Source: Nocardia amamiensis (GTDB lineage: Bacteria; Actinomycetota; Actinomycetes; Mycobacteriales; Mycobacteriaceae). From it: a stretch of 64,000 nucleotides of DNA. Shown here piece by piece: positions 28,231 to 36,682 of this stretch. The DNA is taken from NCBI RefSeq assembly GCF_015477605.1, contig NZ_JADLQX010000007.1, positions 248,001 through 312,000 on the forward strand, in the 5' to 3' direction. Below the pieces are notes generated by a model. It made no database searches. It saw only the letters and a list, made by a program, of their open reading frames with translations, and was not told the DNA's origin. Positions within the stretch are counted from its first letter, which is position 1. The number at the start of each line of letters is the position of its first letter. Position numbers and translations under genes: made by a program.

Positions 28231-30102
28231 TCAAATGCCGTGGACTTCTGGTTTGCCATTGCGCACCGTGATGAATCCGGCTTGGAAGTTCTGCTGCATG
28301 CCACCAGGAATGGGAAACTCGTCGCTGATCGGATAGCCGAGTCTGCCGTTCTCGTAACCGGTCTCGTGCCAGGCGTCCAGTACCGGACCGTTGCGCACCG
28401 CCCAGGCTCCCGACAGCGGGCTCCAATAGATGTTGCCGCCCTCGAAGCGGCTGAACCGGCCGAGATCCTTCAGCGGCTGCTCCTCGGCGACCGGGAACCC
28501 CAGCGGGCTGTTCTCGTAGCCGAGATGGGCGTACTTGCCCAGGATCAAACCCTGGACGCGATGCACGCCGGTGGCCGGACTGTAGTAGAACGGGCCGTTC
28601 TCGAACGCCTGCACGGCGCCGTCTCGATGCGGCGTCTTGATTTCCGGCGCGGTCGGATAGCCCGCGGGTCCGCGCTCGAACCCTTGCTTGCCCCATTCCT
28701 CCAGGATCGCGCCGCGGACCATCTGGGCGCCGGTCGGCGGCGTCCAGTACAGCGAACCGTGCTGGAAGGTCTGCAGCCTGCCGCGTCCGTCCTCGAGGGC
28801 GCGCTCGCCGCCCGTCGGCAGCCCCAGCGGGCCGCCGGGGCCCATGGCGGCCTGGTAACCGGCGCCGATCATGCCGCCCACCGGATACGCGCCGCTGCCC
28901 GGCACGAAGAAGACCCGGCCGCCCTCGAAGTCCTGGGCAATGCCGCCCGCCACCGGGTATTCGCCGGTAAGGCACTCGCCGAGCCAGCCGGCCGCCGCGG
29001 TCACCGCGCCGATCGCGCCGCCCGCCTGGCAGGCGGGCTTGCCGAGGTCGACGCCGAGCGCGGTCGCGGCCTGCTGCCAGGACTGGCGCATCTCGAAGTC
29101 CCAGTACGGCCAGGAGTGGGTGCCGGACGGGCGGTAGTTCACCTGCGCCGGAATGGCCAGGTTGGCCAGTTTGGTGACGAAGTTCTGCGACGTGAGCCGG
29201 GACAGGATCTCCAGGCCCATGCCCGCGAAGTTGGTGCTCACCCCCGGGATGGAAGAGGCTTGGTCGAAGGGACCGATCGAACCGCTGCCGCTGGAAACGT
29301 AGAGGCTGACGCCCCGCAGTTTGTCGGCCAGCGCGTACGGGTCGTGTCCTTCCCATTGCGAGCTCGTCGGCGGGCCCCACATGGCGGCCGAGTCGAAACC
29401 GCCCGCGTCACGCATGGCGAACTGGATGGCCTGCGGCATGCCCAGCGTGGTCGTGGTCAGGAAGCCGGAATAGGACGCGGCGTGCCGCACGAACCCGGGA
29501 TTGCGCGCGGCGAGGAACATCGCGGCCGTGCCGCCCATCGACAGGCCTTCCATGCCCCGCACATCAGACGCGCGCCACTGACTCTCGAGCAGCGGCGGGA
29601 GCTCCTTGGTCAGGAAGGTCTCCCACTTGTAGTTGCGGCCGTTGTTCGGCTCCAGCCAGTCGGAGTAGAAGCTGGACTGGCCGCCGACCGGAAGCACGAC
29701 GGTGACATTCTTGTCGGCGAAGAACTCGACCGCCCCGGCCTCTTTCGTCCAGCCGCTCTCGTCCTCGGTGGCGCGCAGGCCGTCGAGCAGGAACAAGATG
29801 GGGAAACGGGCCTCCGGCCTGGCGTTCCAGTCCCTGGCCAGCAGCAGCTGCACCTGGATCGGCGCGCCCATGGACGGCGAGATCACCCACAGCGCGACGC
29901 GACGGTCGCTGAGCCAGTGGACCTTCTGCACGACCGGCGCGGCCGACACCGCGGCGGGCTGCGCGACGGCGGGAGCGGCAACCGACGCGCCCGCGGCTAG
30001 CGGGACCACCAAGGCGGTGGCGAGCAGCGCGAGCCGCCCGCGTGCCGAACGAGCGACGAGGCGCCCGAATTTGCCCCAGCTACCGCGCGTTATCCCTGTC
30101 AC
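28231..30102 (-). CDS. Antigen-85-type mycolyltransferase with C-terminal LGFP repeats
   Basis: This is a secreted esterase-fold mycolyltransferase expected to move mycolates from trehalose monomycolate to arabinogalactan or trehalose. A signal peptide (~1-48) precedes the catalytic domain (~65-345), with nucleophile Ser ~188 in GLSMGGT and His in PSGTHSWPYW. Residues ~375-615 hold about five LGFP-type repeats (for example NSPLGFPVAEEQ, GPAGYPTAPEI, NGRLGYPISDE). LGFP repeats are thought to tether proteins to the cell wall, and the corynebacterial PS1/Cmt proteins have the same architecture. The product has 623 residues. The start is GTG 30102 without a clear ribosome site, so it is uncertain by some codons. 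It has its own upstream hairpin and is probably transcribed separately. Confidence 0.92.
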   Translation of the reverse strand: MTGITRGSWGKFGRLVARSARGRLALLATALVVPLAAGASVAAPAVAQPAAVSAAPVVQKVHWLSDRRVALWVISPSMGAPIQVQLLLARDWNARPEARFPILFLLDGLRATEDESGWTKEAGAVEFFADKNVTVVLPVGGQSSFYSDWLEPNNGRNYKWETFLTKELPPLLESQWRASDVRGMEGLSMGGTAAMFLAARNPGFVRHAASYSGFLTTTTLGMPQAIQFAMRDAGGFDSAAMWGPPTSSQWEGHDPYALADKLRGVSLYVSSGSGSIGPFDQASSIPGVSTNFAGMGLEILSRLTSQNFVTKLANLAIPAQVNYRPSGTHSWPYWDFEMRQSWQQAATALGVDLGKPACQAGGAIGAVTAAAGWLGECLTGEYPVAGGIAQDFEGGRVFFVPGSGAYPVGGMIGAGYQAAMGPGGPLGLPTGGERALEDGRGRLQTFQHGSLYWTPPTGAQMVRGAILEEWGKQGFERGPAGYPTAPEIKTPHRDGAVQAFENGPFYYSPATGVHRVQGLILGKYAHLGYENSPLGFPVAEEQPLKDLGRFSRFEGGNIYWSPLSGAWAVRNGPVLDAWHETGYENGRLGYPISDEFPIPGGMQQNFQAGFITVRNGKPEVHGI

Positions 30103-30194
30103 ATGAGCTTTGTACTCCGGTTACGGCGGCGTTCATGCGAGACACGCGCTGCACAGCAAACTCTGTCCGCTTCGGTCGAGCCCCCCAAACGCAA

Positions 30195-30226
30195 TTCAGG
30201 CCGCACCGAGATCGGTGCGGCCTGAA
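30195..30226 (-). terminator. Terminator hairpin after the 30.2-31.3 kb mycolyltransferase
   Basis: TTCAGGCCGCACCGA and its exact complement flank GA, giving a 15-bp stem 21 bp past the stop codon at 30247. It separates two neighbouring mycolyltransferase genes on the minus strand. Confidence 0.7.
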
Positions 30227-30246
30227 CGCGTCAGGAGCGAATCAGA

Positions 30247-31287
30247 TCACCAGCCGCCGGTGGCGTCCAGGATCATGTTGCGCGAGGCGAACAGCTGGCC
30301 CTCCCAGTACTTCCAGGAGTGGGTGCCCGCGGCCGGGAAGTCGAACCGGGCCGGGATGCCGAGCGAGTTCAGGCGAGCCTGGAACGCCCGGGTGTTCACC
30401 AGCGAAAGCGCTTCCAGCGCCATCGCGTTGCCGGTGTTGTACACGCCGACCGCCGAGTTCGGCTGGTCGAACTGGCCCGGCAGGCCGCTGGCCGCCGAGA
30501 TGTACATCGGCAGGCCGCGCAGCTGCGGCGCGAACACGAAGGGGTCCATCCGCAGCCACTGGGAGCTCCACGGAGCCGCCATCGAGTCGACGTTGAAGCG
30601 GCCCGCGTCGAGCATCGCGATGCGGATCGCCTCGCGCATGCCCGGCGCCGAGATGTTCAGGTAGCCCGAGTAGGAGGCGGCGAACTTGAACTGGTCGCGG
30701 TGGTAGGCCGCCAGCGCCAGCGCAGCGCTACCGCCCATGGACAGGCCGACGACCGCGTTGTTGGTGCGCGAAACGCCGTAGCCCTCCAGGAAGGCCGGGA
30801 GCTCCTTGGTGAGGAAGGTCTCCCACTTGTAGGTGGTCTTCTGGCCGTTCAAGTTCGACGGCGCGTACCAGTCGGTGTAGAAGCTGGACTGGCCGCCGAC
30901 CGGCATCACCAGGGTGATGTTGTCGTTGCCGAACTGCTGCAACGCGTTGGTCTCGAACGACCAGGCGTTGCGATCGTCCCGGGCACGCAGGCCGTCGAGC
31001 AGGTAGAGCGCCGCGCTGCCACCGCGCGAGGCCCACTGCACCTGGACCTTGATCGGACCCATGCTCGAGGGAACCATCAGGTCCTCGAAGCCACCCGCGG
31101 GTGCCCGCAACACCGGCGCATGCGCCGACGGTGCCGCGGTGGCGAGAGTCGGGGTCGCCAGTCCGGCGGCGGTCGGTAGCGCCAGTACGGCGGCACCGAC
31201 AGCCAGAATTCGATTACGCCAACCGCGAGGCGCGCCTCGCCGTCCCGACTGTGTTCTCTTCGGCGCGGCCGCCCTGCCGAAACGCAT
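30247..31287 (-). CDS. Antigen-85-type mycolyltransferase
   Basis: This is a 346-residue secreted mycolyltransferase. After a basic start and signal peptide (~1-52), the catalytic domain has LYLLDGLRARDD, the oxyanion region MPVGGQSSFYTDW, nucleophile Ser183 (VVGLSMGGSAAL), a likely Glu292 (ALEALSLVNTRAFQ) and His323 (GTHSWKYW), the triad order of Ag85. The canonical His-Ser-Trp is kept. There are no LGFP repeats. The gene is bounded by a hairpin downstream and a long intergenic stretch upstream, which argues for its own promoter. The corresponding M. tuberculosis genes here are fbpA and fbpD; one-to-one orthology is not claimed. Confidence 0.93.
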   Translation of the reverse strand: MRFGRAAAPKRTQSGRRGAPRGWRNRILAVGAAVLALPTAAGLATPTLATAAPSAHAPVLRAPAGGFEDLMVPSSMGPIKVQVQWASRGGSAALYLLDGLRARDDRNAWSFETNALQQFGNDNITLVMPVGGQSSFYTDWYAPSNLNGQKTTYKWETFLTKELPAFLEGYGVSRTNNAVVGLSMGGSAALALAAYHRDQFKFAASYSGYLNISAPGMREAIRIAMLDAGRFNVDSMAAPWSSQWLRMDPFVFAPQLRGLPMYISAASGLPGQFDQPNSAVGVYNTGNAMALEALSLVNTRAFQARLNSLGIPARFDFPAAGTHSWKYWEGQLFASRNMILDATGGW

Positions 31288-31944
31288 GAATCCTGCTCTC
31301 TTTCTGCTGTTGTGGTGCCACTCGTCGCCCCGTAGGGCGAAGCGGCACCCGTGTTGCCAACGAGACGCATATCACGGGCACGGTCCCGACTATCCGGTCC
31401 TGTGACGGCGCTACAACGATCTGGTCACACTTGCGCTCGCTGGACGATATTCGACGCCCTTCGCTTTAGCAAGGTCGGGGTCTTTCCAGTGGTCGATATC
31501 CGTCCGTTCACGCAAGGTAATGGTGCGGTGACCTTATCGCGTTCAGAGGGTGATGTCGTGTTGAAAGCCGAGATATTCGGGCGCTGGCGGGAACTGTCAC
31601 CGACCCGAGATCTTGCCGGAGCGGCGGTCGTGGACATATGAGGAGGCGGCTTGAAGGCGCACCATCAGCCGAACCAGGCTACGCACCACGAGACGCAACC
31701 GTGATCAAGCCCGTGATCTGCTGTGATAGCCGCTGCGAACGGGTGCGTTCGACCAAGGACCGAGGCCGCCCCCACCCACGCGGCAACTATGCAGTCAACT
31801 GGCGATGCCGAGACTGGCTGCGCTCAGCGGTCAGTCGGCGACCGGACACCGAAGGCGGAAAGTCCTGCGGCTGCCCACTCGAGGTAAGAGGCGAGACTCC
31901 CATTTTCGAGCGCAACAAGACAAAGCATTGATCGTTTGCGGCCC
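31288..31944. other. Long intergenic stretch upstream of a mycolyltransferase
   Basis: There is no supported gene. Two plus-strand frames cross it (31351-31641 and 31638-31931), but they lack third-position G/C bias, a ribosome site and a recognisable product. Base composition is visibly lower in GC than in neighbouring genes. It must contain the promoter of the minus-strand gene starting at 31287; I could not pick a convincing -10/-35 pair. Confidence 0.5.
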
Positions 31945-32011
31945 GGCTCGTGCCTGAGCGGCCGGCGCGCACGCGACGAAGTCGCAGGCGGCGGTCGCTC
32001 AGACACGAGCC
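31945..32011. terminator. 67-bp compound stem-loop downstream of a mycolyltransferase
   Basis: GGCTCGTG-C-CTGAGCG (31945-31960) pairs with CGCTCAG-A-CACGAGCC (31996-32011). Inside lie GCCG/CGGC and a terminal GCGAC-GAA-GTCGC hairpin. It begins 51 bp past the stop of the minus-strand gene at 32063. It probably ends or protects that transcript. The long, multi-part stem is more elaborate than the other terminators in the window. Confidence 0.6.
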
Positions 32012-32062
32012 ACAAGGGGCCGCGGACACGCGGCGGCGCAGGCGCCGCACATCGGACACAGC

Positions 32063-33127
32063 TCAGCCGATGTTCGCCGACATGTCCGGAATCATCCGCA
32101 TTGCCTCATCCGCCCAGTTGTTCCAGGCGTGAATGCCGAAGGGCGGGAAAGAGTAGACGGCGTTGCCGCCGCCCAGCGTGGCCATCCGGACCTGGAATGC
32201 CCGGGTGTTCGCCAGTGCGAGCGTCTCCAGGCCCATGCCGTTGAGGGTGCTGAAGCTCGGCAGGTCGGTCGCGGAGGGCAGGCCGCTGGCGGCCGCTATC
32301 CACAGGCGCGTGCCGTTGCGAACCAGATTGGGCGCGAAGACGAACGGATCCATTCGCAGCCACTGCGGGCCCCACGGCGGCGCCATCGAGTCGACGTTGT
32401 AGCCGCCCGCATCCATCATGGCCGCGCGAATCGCCTCACGCATGCCGGGCGCGGAGATGTTCAAGTATCCGGAGAACGAACCGGCGTAGCTGAACTGATC
32501 GGGGTGGTAGGCCGCCAGGGTGAGCGCGGCGCTGCCACCCATCGACAGACCGAACGCGCCATTACGGTTGGGGTTGAAGCCGAGCCGGTCGCGCAGCGCC
32601 CAGCGCAGGTTGTCGGTCAGGAACGTCTCCCACTGGTACCGGTAGCTCTTGCCCGGTCCGCCGGCGAACCCGTCGAGTATTCCGGAGCCGGTGCTCGAAC
32701 CAGAGCCCGCCGGGACGCCGAAGAACTCGCTCGCCGCGTTCCAGTCGGCGTAGAAACTCGACATGCCGCCGACCGGCATGACCACGTTGATGTTGTTCCG
32801 GGCGAGGACGTCCGGGATGTTGGTCTCGATCTCCCAGCCGTTCAGGTTCTCCGGGGCCCGCATGCCGTCCAGCACATAGGCGACGCGACGGGTGTTGCCG
32901 TCCGCGGCGCGCAGAATCCGCGACTTGATCGGTCCCATGGGCGAATCGACCCAGAAGTCGAAGGCGGCGGGGTTGAATGCCGCCGATGCCGGGGCGCCGA
33001 TACCCGCGATGGTCGTTCCGAGCGGTAACAGCACTGCCACGGCGACACCGAGAACGAACCGCCGCAACCACGAACCGGTGGATCGAGACCTACCGGGACC
33101 GCGTTTCCAGCGCGCACTTCCCATCAC
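32063..33127 (-). CDS. Antigen-85-type mycolyltransferase with HAW-variant His motif
   Basis: This is a 354-residue secreted mycolyltransferase with the signal peptide ending around SAAFNPAAFD. The catalytic core has YVLDGMRAPEN, MPVGGMSSFYADW, nucleophile GLSMGGSAAL, a likely Glu in GMGLETLALANTRAFQ, and a His in GIHAWNNWAD. The Ser that follows the catalytic His in most Ag85 proteins is Ala here. A Gly/Ser-rich insertion (GVPAGSGSSTGSGILDG) lies before WETFLTDNLRWALRD. It shares this insertion with the adjacent gene at 33.4-34.5 kb, so the two are recent duplicates. The start may be GTG 33127 or ATG 33124; GGGAAAGG lies upstream. Confidence 0.92.
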   Translation of the reverse strand: MMGSARWKRGPGRSRSTGSWLRRFVLGVAVAVLLPLGTTIAGIGAPASAAFNPAAFDFWVDSPMGPIKSRILRAADGNTRRVAYVLDGMRAPENLNGWEIETNIPDVLARNNINVVMPVGGMSSFYADWNAASEFFGVPAGSGSSTGSGILDGFAGGPGKSYRYQWETFLTDNLRWALRDRLGFNPNRNGAFGLSMGGSAALTLAAYHPDQFSYAGSFSGYLNISAPGMREAIRAAMMDAGGYNVDSMAPPWGPQWLRMDPFVFAPNLVRNGTRLWIAAASGLPSATDLPSFSTLNGMGLETLALANTRAFQVRMATLGGGNAVYSFPPFGIHAWNNWADEAMRMIPDMSANIG

Positions 33128-33361
33128 ATTCGACCTTTCCCTTGGGCGACCTGCTCGGCAAACATCTAGCGACCTTCACCGGCCCCCTCATCGGACACCG
33201 ATACCGACGTCAGTCACAAAACGGACGAATCGACCTCGATGCATGCGGTTCACGTATCAATCGGGAACGAATGCCTTCATGTTGCTGGATAGTGATCCGG
33301 TGCACAACTACCGAGGCGTTTCGTCTTCGTATTCGTTGCGAGGGAAATCCAGGACGCCCGC

Positions 33362-33404
33362 AGAAAAAGACCGCCCGCCCTGCACTAGAGGCACAGGGCG
33401 GTCG
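33362..33404 (-). terminator. Canonical intrinsic terminator with T-run
   Basis: Read on the minus strand, an imperfect stem built from GACCGCCCTG and CAGGGCGGGCGGTC is followed at once by TTTTTCT. It lies 23 bp after the stop of the mycolyltransferase gene ending at 33427. It is the only hairpin in the window with a clear U-tract. Confidence 0.85.
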
Positions 33405-33426
33405 GTGGTTTCGCTTTACCGCTTAC

Positions 33427-34494
33427 TTACCCGATGTTCGCCGACAGGTCCGGGATCATCCGATAGACCTCGTCGGCCCAGTAGTTCCAGTTGTGCACAC
33501 CAACGGCAGGGAAGTCATAGGTGACATTGCCCGCGCCGAGCGTCAGCATCCGAACCTGGAACGCGCGAGTGTTGGCCAGCGCCAGCGCCTCGAGTCCCAT
33601 CGCGTTGAGCGTGTTGAAGCTCAGGCCGTCGGCCGCGCTCGGCAGACCGCTACCCGCGGAAACCCACAGACGGGTGTTGTTGGCCTTCAGCCGCGGCGCG
33701 AAAACGAACGGGTCCATCCGCAGCCACTGCGGGCCCCACGGGGGCGCCATGGCGTCGATGTTGTAGCCGCCCGCATCCAGCATGGCGACGCGCAGCGCCT
33801 CGCGCATGCCCGGCGCGGAGACGTTCAGGTACCCGGAGTACGAACCGGCGTAACGGAACTGGTCGGGGTGGTAGGCCGCCAGGGTGAGCGCGGCGCTGCC
33901 GCCCATGGACAGGCCGAATACGCCGTTGCCGTTCGGGTTGAACCCGAGCCGATCGCGCAGGGCCCAGCGCAGGTTCTTGGTGAGAAAGGTTTCCCACTTG
34001 TAGGTGCTGGACTTGCCGGGGCCGCCCGCGGAACCGGTCAGCAGGCCCGAGCCCGAGTTCGCCGAACCGCTGGAGGAGGAGCCCGCACTGCCGAGACCGA
34101 AGAAGTCGCTGGGACCGTTCCAGTCGGCGTAGAAGCTGGATTGACCGCCGACCGGCATGACCACGTTGATGTTCCACTTGGTCAGCTCGCGTGCGACCTC
34201 GGTGTCGATCTCCCAGCCGCTGAGATCGTTGCGCGCCCGCATGCCGTCCAGCGCGTACACCACGCGCCCGGTGTTGCCGTCGGCGGCACGGAAGATGCGC
34301 GACTTGATCGGCCCCATTTCGGAATCGACCCAGAAGTCGAAACCGTCCGGATTGAACGCGGCGGACGCCGGGGCGGCAGGACCTGCCACCGACACCCCGA
34401 GCGGTAGCAGAACAGCCAGCGATACCAGCATGGACCGCTTGAGCCAGGAGCCTGCTCTTCGAGTATTCAGACGACGCCCGATCACGCCTCGCAT
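33427..34494 (-). CDS. Antigen-85-type mycolyltransferase with HNW-variant His motif
   Basis: This is a 355-residue secreted mycolyltransferase. The start ATG 34494 (MRGVIGRRLNTRR) has AAAGG upstream and precedes a signal peptide ending near APASAAFNPDG. The core has YALDGMRARND, MPVGGQSSFYADW, the nucleophile motif GLSMGGSAAL, AMGLEALALANTRAFQ and GVHNWNYWAD. The residue after the catalytic His is Asn rather than Ser. A Ser/Gly-rich loop of ~25 residues is inserted before the WETFLTKNLRWALRD segment, as in the adjacent paralogue. It is the last of four tandem paralogues and is next to aftB. Confidence 0.92.
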   Translation of the reverse strand: MRGVIGRRLNTRRAGSWLKRSMLVSLAVLLPLGVSVAGPAAPASAAFNPDGFDFWVDSEMGPIKSRIFRAADGNTGRVVYALDGMRARNDLSGWEIDTEVARELTKWNINVVMPVGGQSSFYADWNGPSDFFGLGSAGSSSSGSANSGSGLLTGSAGGPGKSSTYKWETFLTKNLRWALRDRLGFNPNGNGVFGLSMGGSAALTLAAYHPDQFRYAGSYSGYLNVSAPGMREALRVAMLDAGGYNIDAMAPPWGPQWLRMDPFVFAPRLKANNTRLWVSAGSGLPSAADGLSFNTLNAMGLEALALANTRAFQVRMLTLGAGNVTYDFPAVGVHNWNYWADEVYRMIPDLSANIG

Positions 34495-34672
34495 CAGTTT
34501 CAGCCTTTCGTTCCACAAGCGACAGCGGCAAGCCGTCCACACGGTAACCCGCCTATGCCCACGACCGGTGGACGCCACGGCCGGGCCTACGGTCGTAGCG
34601 TATATCGGTATCGACGCGCGGACGTTATCAAAAAGAGATAAAGCGGCGTACACCACTTTATCGGACTCGCAC

Positions 34673-34708
34673 GATGGGCCCGGCGCAACGTGCTCGGTCG
34701 GGCCCATC
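34673..34708 (-). terminator. Hairpin at the end of the glf-to-aftB operon
   Basis: GATGGGCCCG (34673-34682) pairs with CGGGCCCATC (34699-34708). It starts 10 bp after the aftB stop codon at 34718. No clear T-run follows on the minus strand. Confidence 0.65.
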
Positions 34709-34717
34709 CTCGGCAGT

Positions 34718-36682
34718 TCAGCGCGGCGCGACCGGTTGCGGGAACGGATCGACCAGCCCGCAGCGCTGGATCTCGTACTTCGGCACCCGGTCGATGCGGT
34801 ACTTCGCGAACCGAAGCGCGTTGCGCAGGTTGTGCCGGAAGCGCTCGAAGGTGAGCGGGTCGCGGGAGGAGATCAGCAGGGCCTGGGTGTCCGGGCACGA
34901 CATCGCGGTACGCGCCTGGGTCACCCACTTCTCGTCCAGGTACCAGGGCATCCACGGCTTCTTGTCGACCATGCCGGTGTCCACGACGACCCAGTCCGGG
35001 TACAGGCTCTTGTCGTGCCCGATCCGGCCGTCGGTGAGCCGGTCGGTGTGCGCGGCCAGCGGGTAGGCCAGGCCCATCGGGTCGATCACGTGCACGTCCA
35101 GCGGGACGTTCATGCTGGTCATGCCCAGATTGAGGAAGTAGACCGTGTGCCCGGCCCCGCCGACCGGGATGGGCTGCGGCGGCGGAGCGATGTACCAGAA
35201 CATGAACGACGGCGAGTTCAGCAGCAGACCGCCGTTCGGGTTGGCCGCGATGTCGTTGACCATCGCGCGCACGCGCGGGTAGTCCAGGTAGTCCTCGGCC
35301 AGGATCGGATGGTCGTGACCGGTGTTGAGCACGTAGTAGATCCGCTCGTCCACGATGCCGGTCGAGGTGATCTTGGTACCGGTCTTGATGGCGGTGGTGC
35401 TCGCCGCGAACAGCGCCCAACCCGCCGTGCCGACGAGCGCGACGGCGAGCACCGCGAAGGACCAGTCCGCCGTCGTCGCGCGGACACCGCCCACAGGCAT
35501 CCGGATCGGCAGCACCGCGACCGGGAGCAGGAACAGGAACAGCTGCGGAAGCAGCATCCGGCCGTGCATGAAGTCGCCGCCGACCCGCAGCGCGTACACC
35601 GTCAGCAGGAACCCGCTGACCAGAACCATGGTGACCACCGCGCCCGGTGACCGCAGCCAATTCCTGACCCGGCCGATGGACCAGCCGCGCGCCTCGTCAC
35701 GCTCGGCCTTCATCGTCCGGTTCGCCCGCGTCCGAGCTGCGGCCACACCGGCGATCAGCAACACCAGCAGCGGCACCCACAGGAAGTACGGGCCGACCAG
35801 ATCCCAGAGGTAGGTGAAGCCCTGGCCCCATTTGGCGCCGCCCGCGTCCTTCGCGACGGCGGTGTTCGGGTAGGGCAGGCCGTAGTAGCCCATGCGCCAG
35901 ATCTGATAACCCATCGGGACCAGACCGGCCACGGCGACGATCCCCGCACGCAGCACGATCGGGCGCAGCCTGCTCTCCGGCATGGGTGCCAGGAAGATCA
36001 TCAGCAGTGCGAAGGCGCCGACCAGCGTCATCTCGGGACGGATCAGCGGGGCGAGCCCGGCGAGGAAGACCAGGCCGAGCAGACCGGGCAGCCGGACCGA
36101 TTTCGCCTGGCTCCACCGCATCAGCTGCCACCACAGCAAGCCGATCCAGCAGATCACCAGACCGCTCTCCAGTCCGGAGGTGACGTAATCGCGGGCCGGG
36201 GGCAGCGAGATGTAGACCAGCACGCCCGCGGGCAGCAACAGTCCGGCTCGGGTCCCGCCCCACAGCCGCGCCGAGCCCAGCATGGCGAACACGACCGCCG
36301 CCAGCGACACCGTGAGCGCGGCGGCGAGCACCACGTACTCCAGCCGCGCCTGAGTGAGCCAGCTGAAGAACCACACCAGATACGTCCACGCCGTGCTGGT
36401 ATTCGCTTCGACGCGCTCGCCCGCGTTGAAGACGGGACCGTTGCCCGCAAGCAGATTGCGCACAGTGCGCAACACGATGAGGCCGTCGTCGGCGATCCAG
36501 CGCCGCTGCCAGCCTCCGACCGCGAAAAGGACGACGGCGAGTGCGATCCCACCGACGAAAGTGGCTTTGGATAGGCGAGCGAAGCGCGACTGGGAGCGCG
36601 CCGCCTCATCGGCAGGCCGCTCCCCCGCGTATTCCGTTCGCCCCGCTACCAGCATCTCGTCAGGTGAGATAGACAGCGACAC
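34718..36682 (-). CDS. aftB: Terminal beta-(1,2)-arabinofuranosyltransferase AftB
   Basis: AftB is a GT-C membrane enzyme that adds the terminal beta-1,2 arabinose residues of arabinan, which then carry mycolates. The protein is 654 residues, with about nine to eleven helices. The acidic GT-C motif is in RRWIADDGLIVLRTVRNLL and continues NGPVFNAGERVEANTSTAWT. The C-terminal periplasmic domain includes LYPDWVVVDTG. It aligns with the position of Rv3805c, between the fbp genes and ubiA. GTG 36682 (GGAG upstream) overlaps ubiA by 23 bp. ATG 36655 would leave a 4-bp gap and give 645 residues, closer to the ~627 of M. tuberculosis. Confidence 0.94.
   Translation of the reverse strand: MSLSISPDEMLVAGRTEYAGERPADEAARSQSRFARLSKATFVGGIALAVVLFAVGGWQRRWIADDGLIVLRTVRNLLAGNGPVFNAGERVEANTSTAWTYLVWFFSWLTQARLEYVVLAAALTVSLAAVVFAMLGSARLWGGTRAGLLLPAGVLVYISLPPARDYVTSGLESGLVICWIGLLWWQLMRWSQAKSVRLPGLLGLVFLAGLAPLIRPEMTLVGAFALLMIFLAPMPESRLRPIVLRAGIVAVAGLVPMGYQIWRMGYYGLPYPNTAVAKDAGGAKWGQGFTYLWDLVGPYFLWVPLLVLLIAGVAAARTRANRTMKAERDEARGWSIGRVRNWLRSPGAVVTMVLVSGFLLTVYALRVGGDFMHGRMLLPQLFLFLLPVAVLPIRMPVGGVRATTADWSFAVLAVALVGTAGWALFAASTTAIKTGTKITSTGIVDERIYYVLNTGHDHPILAEDYLDYPRVRAMVNDIAANPNGGLLLNSPSFMFWYIAPPPQPIPVGGAGHTVYFLNLGMTSMNVPLDVHVIDPMGLAYPLAAHTDRLTDGRIGHDKSLYPDWVVVDTGMVDKKPWMPWYLDEKWVTQARTAMSCPDTQALLISSRDPLTFERFRHNLRNALRFAKYRIDRVPKYEIQRCGLVDPFPQPVAPR

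Noticed and set aside
31351..31931. Two plus-strand frames in the gap upstream of a mycolyltransferase
   Set aside because: They have no codon-position bias, no ribosome site and no similarity that I can recognise.
34625..34661. TTATC/GATAA half-sites between aftB and the adjacent mycolyltransferase
   Set aside because: Three short A/T-rich half-sites are suggestive of an operator, but the arms are only 5-7 bp and the spacing is irregular, so no site is claimed.
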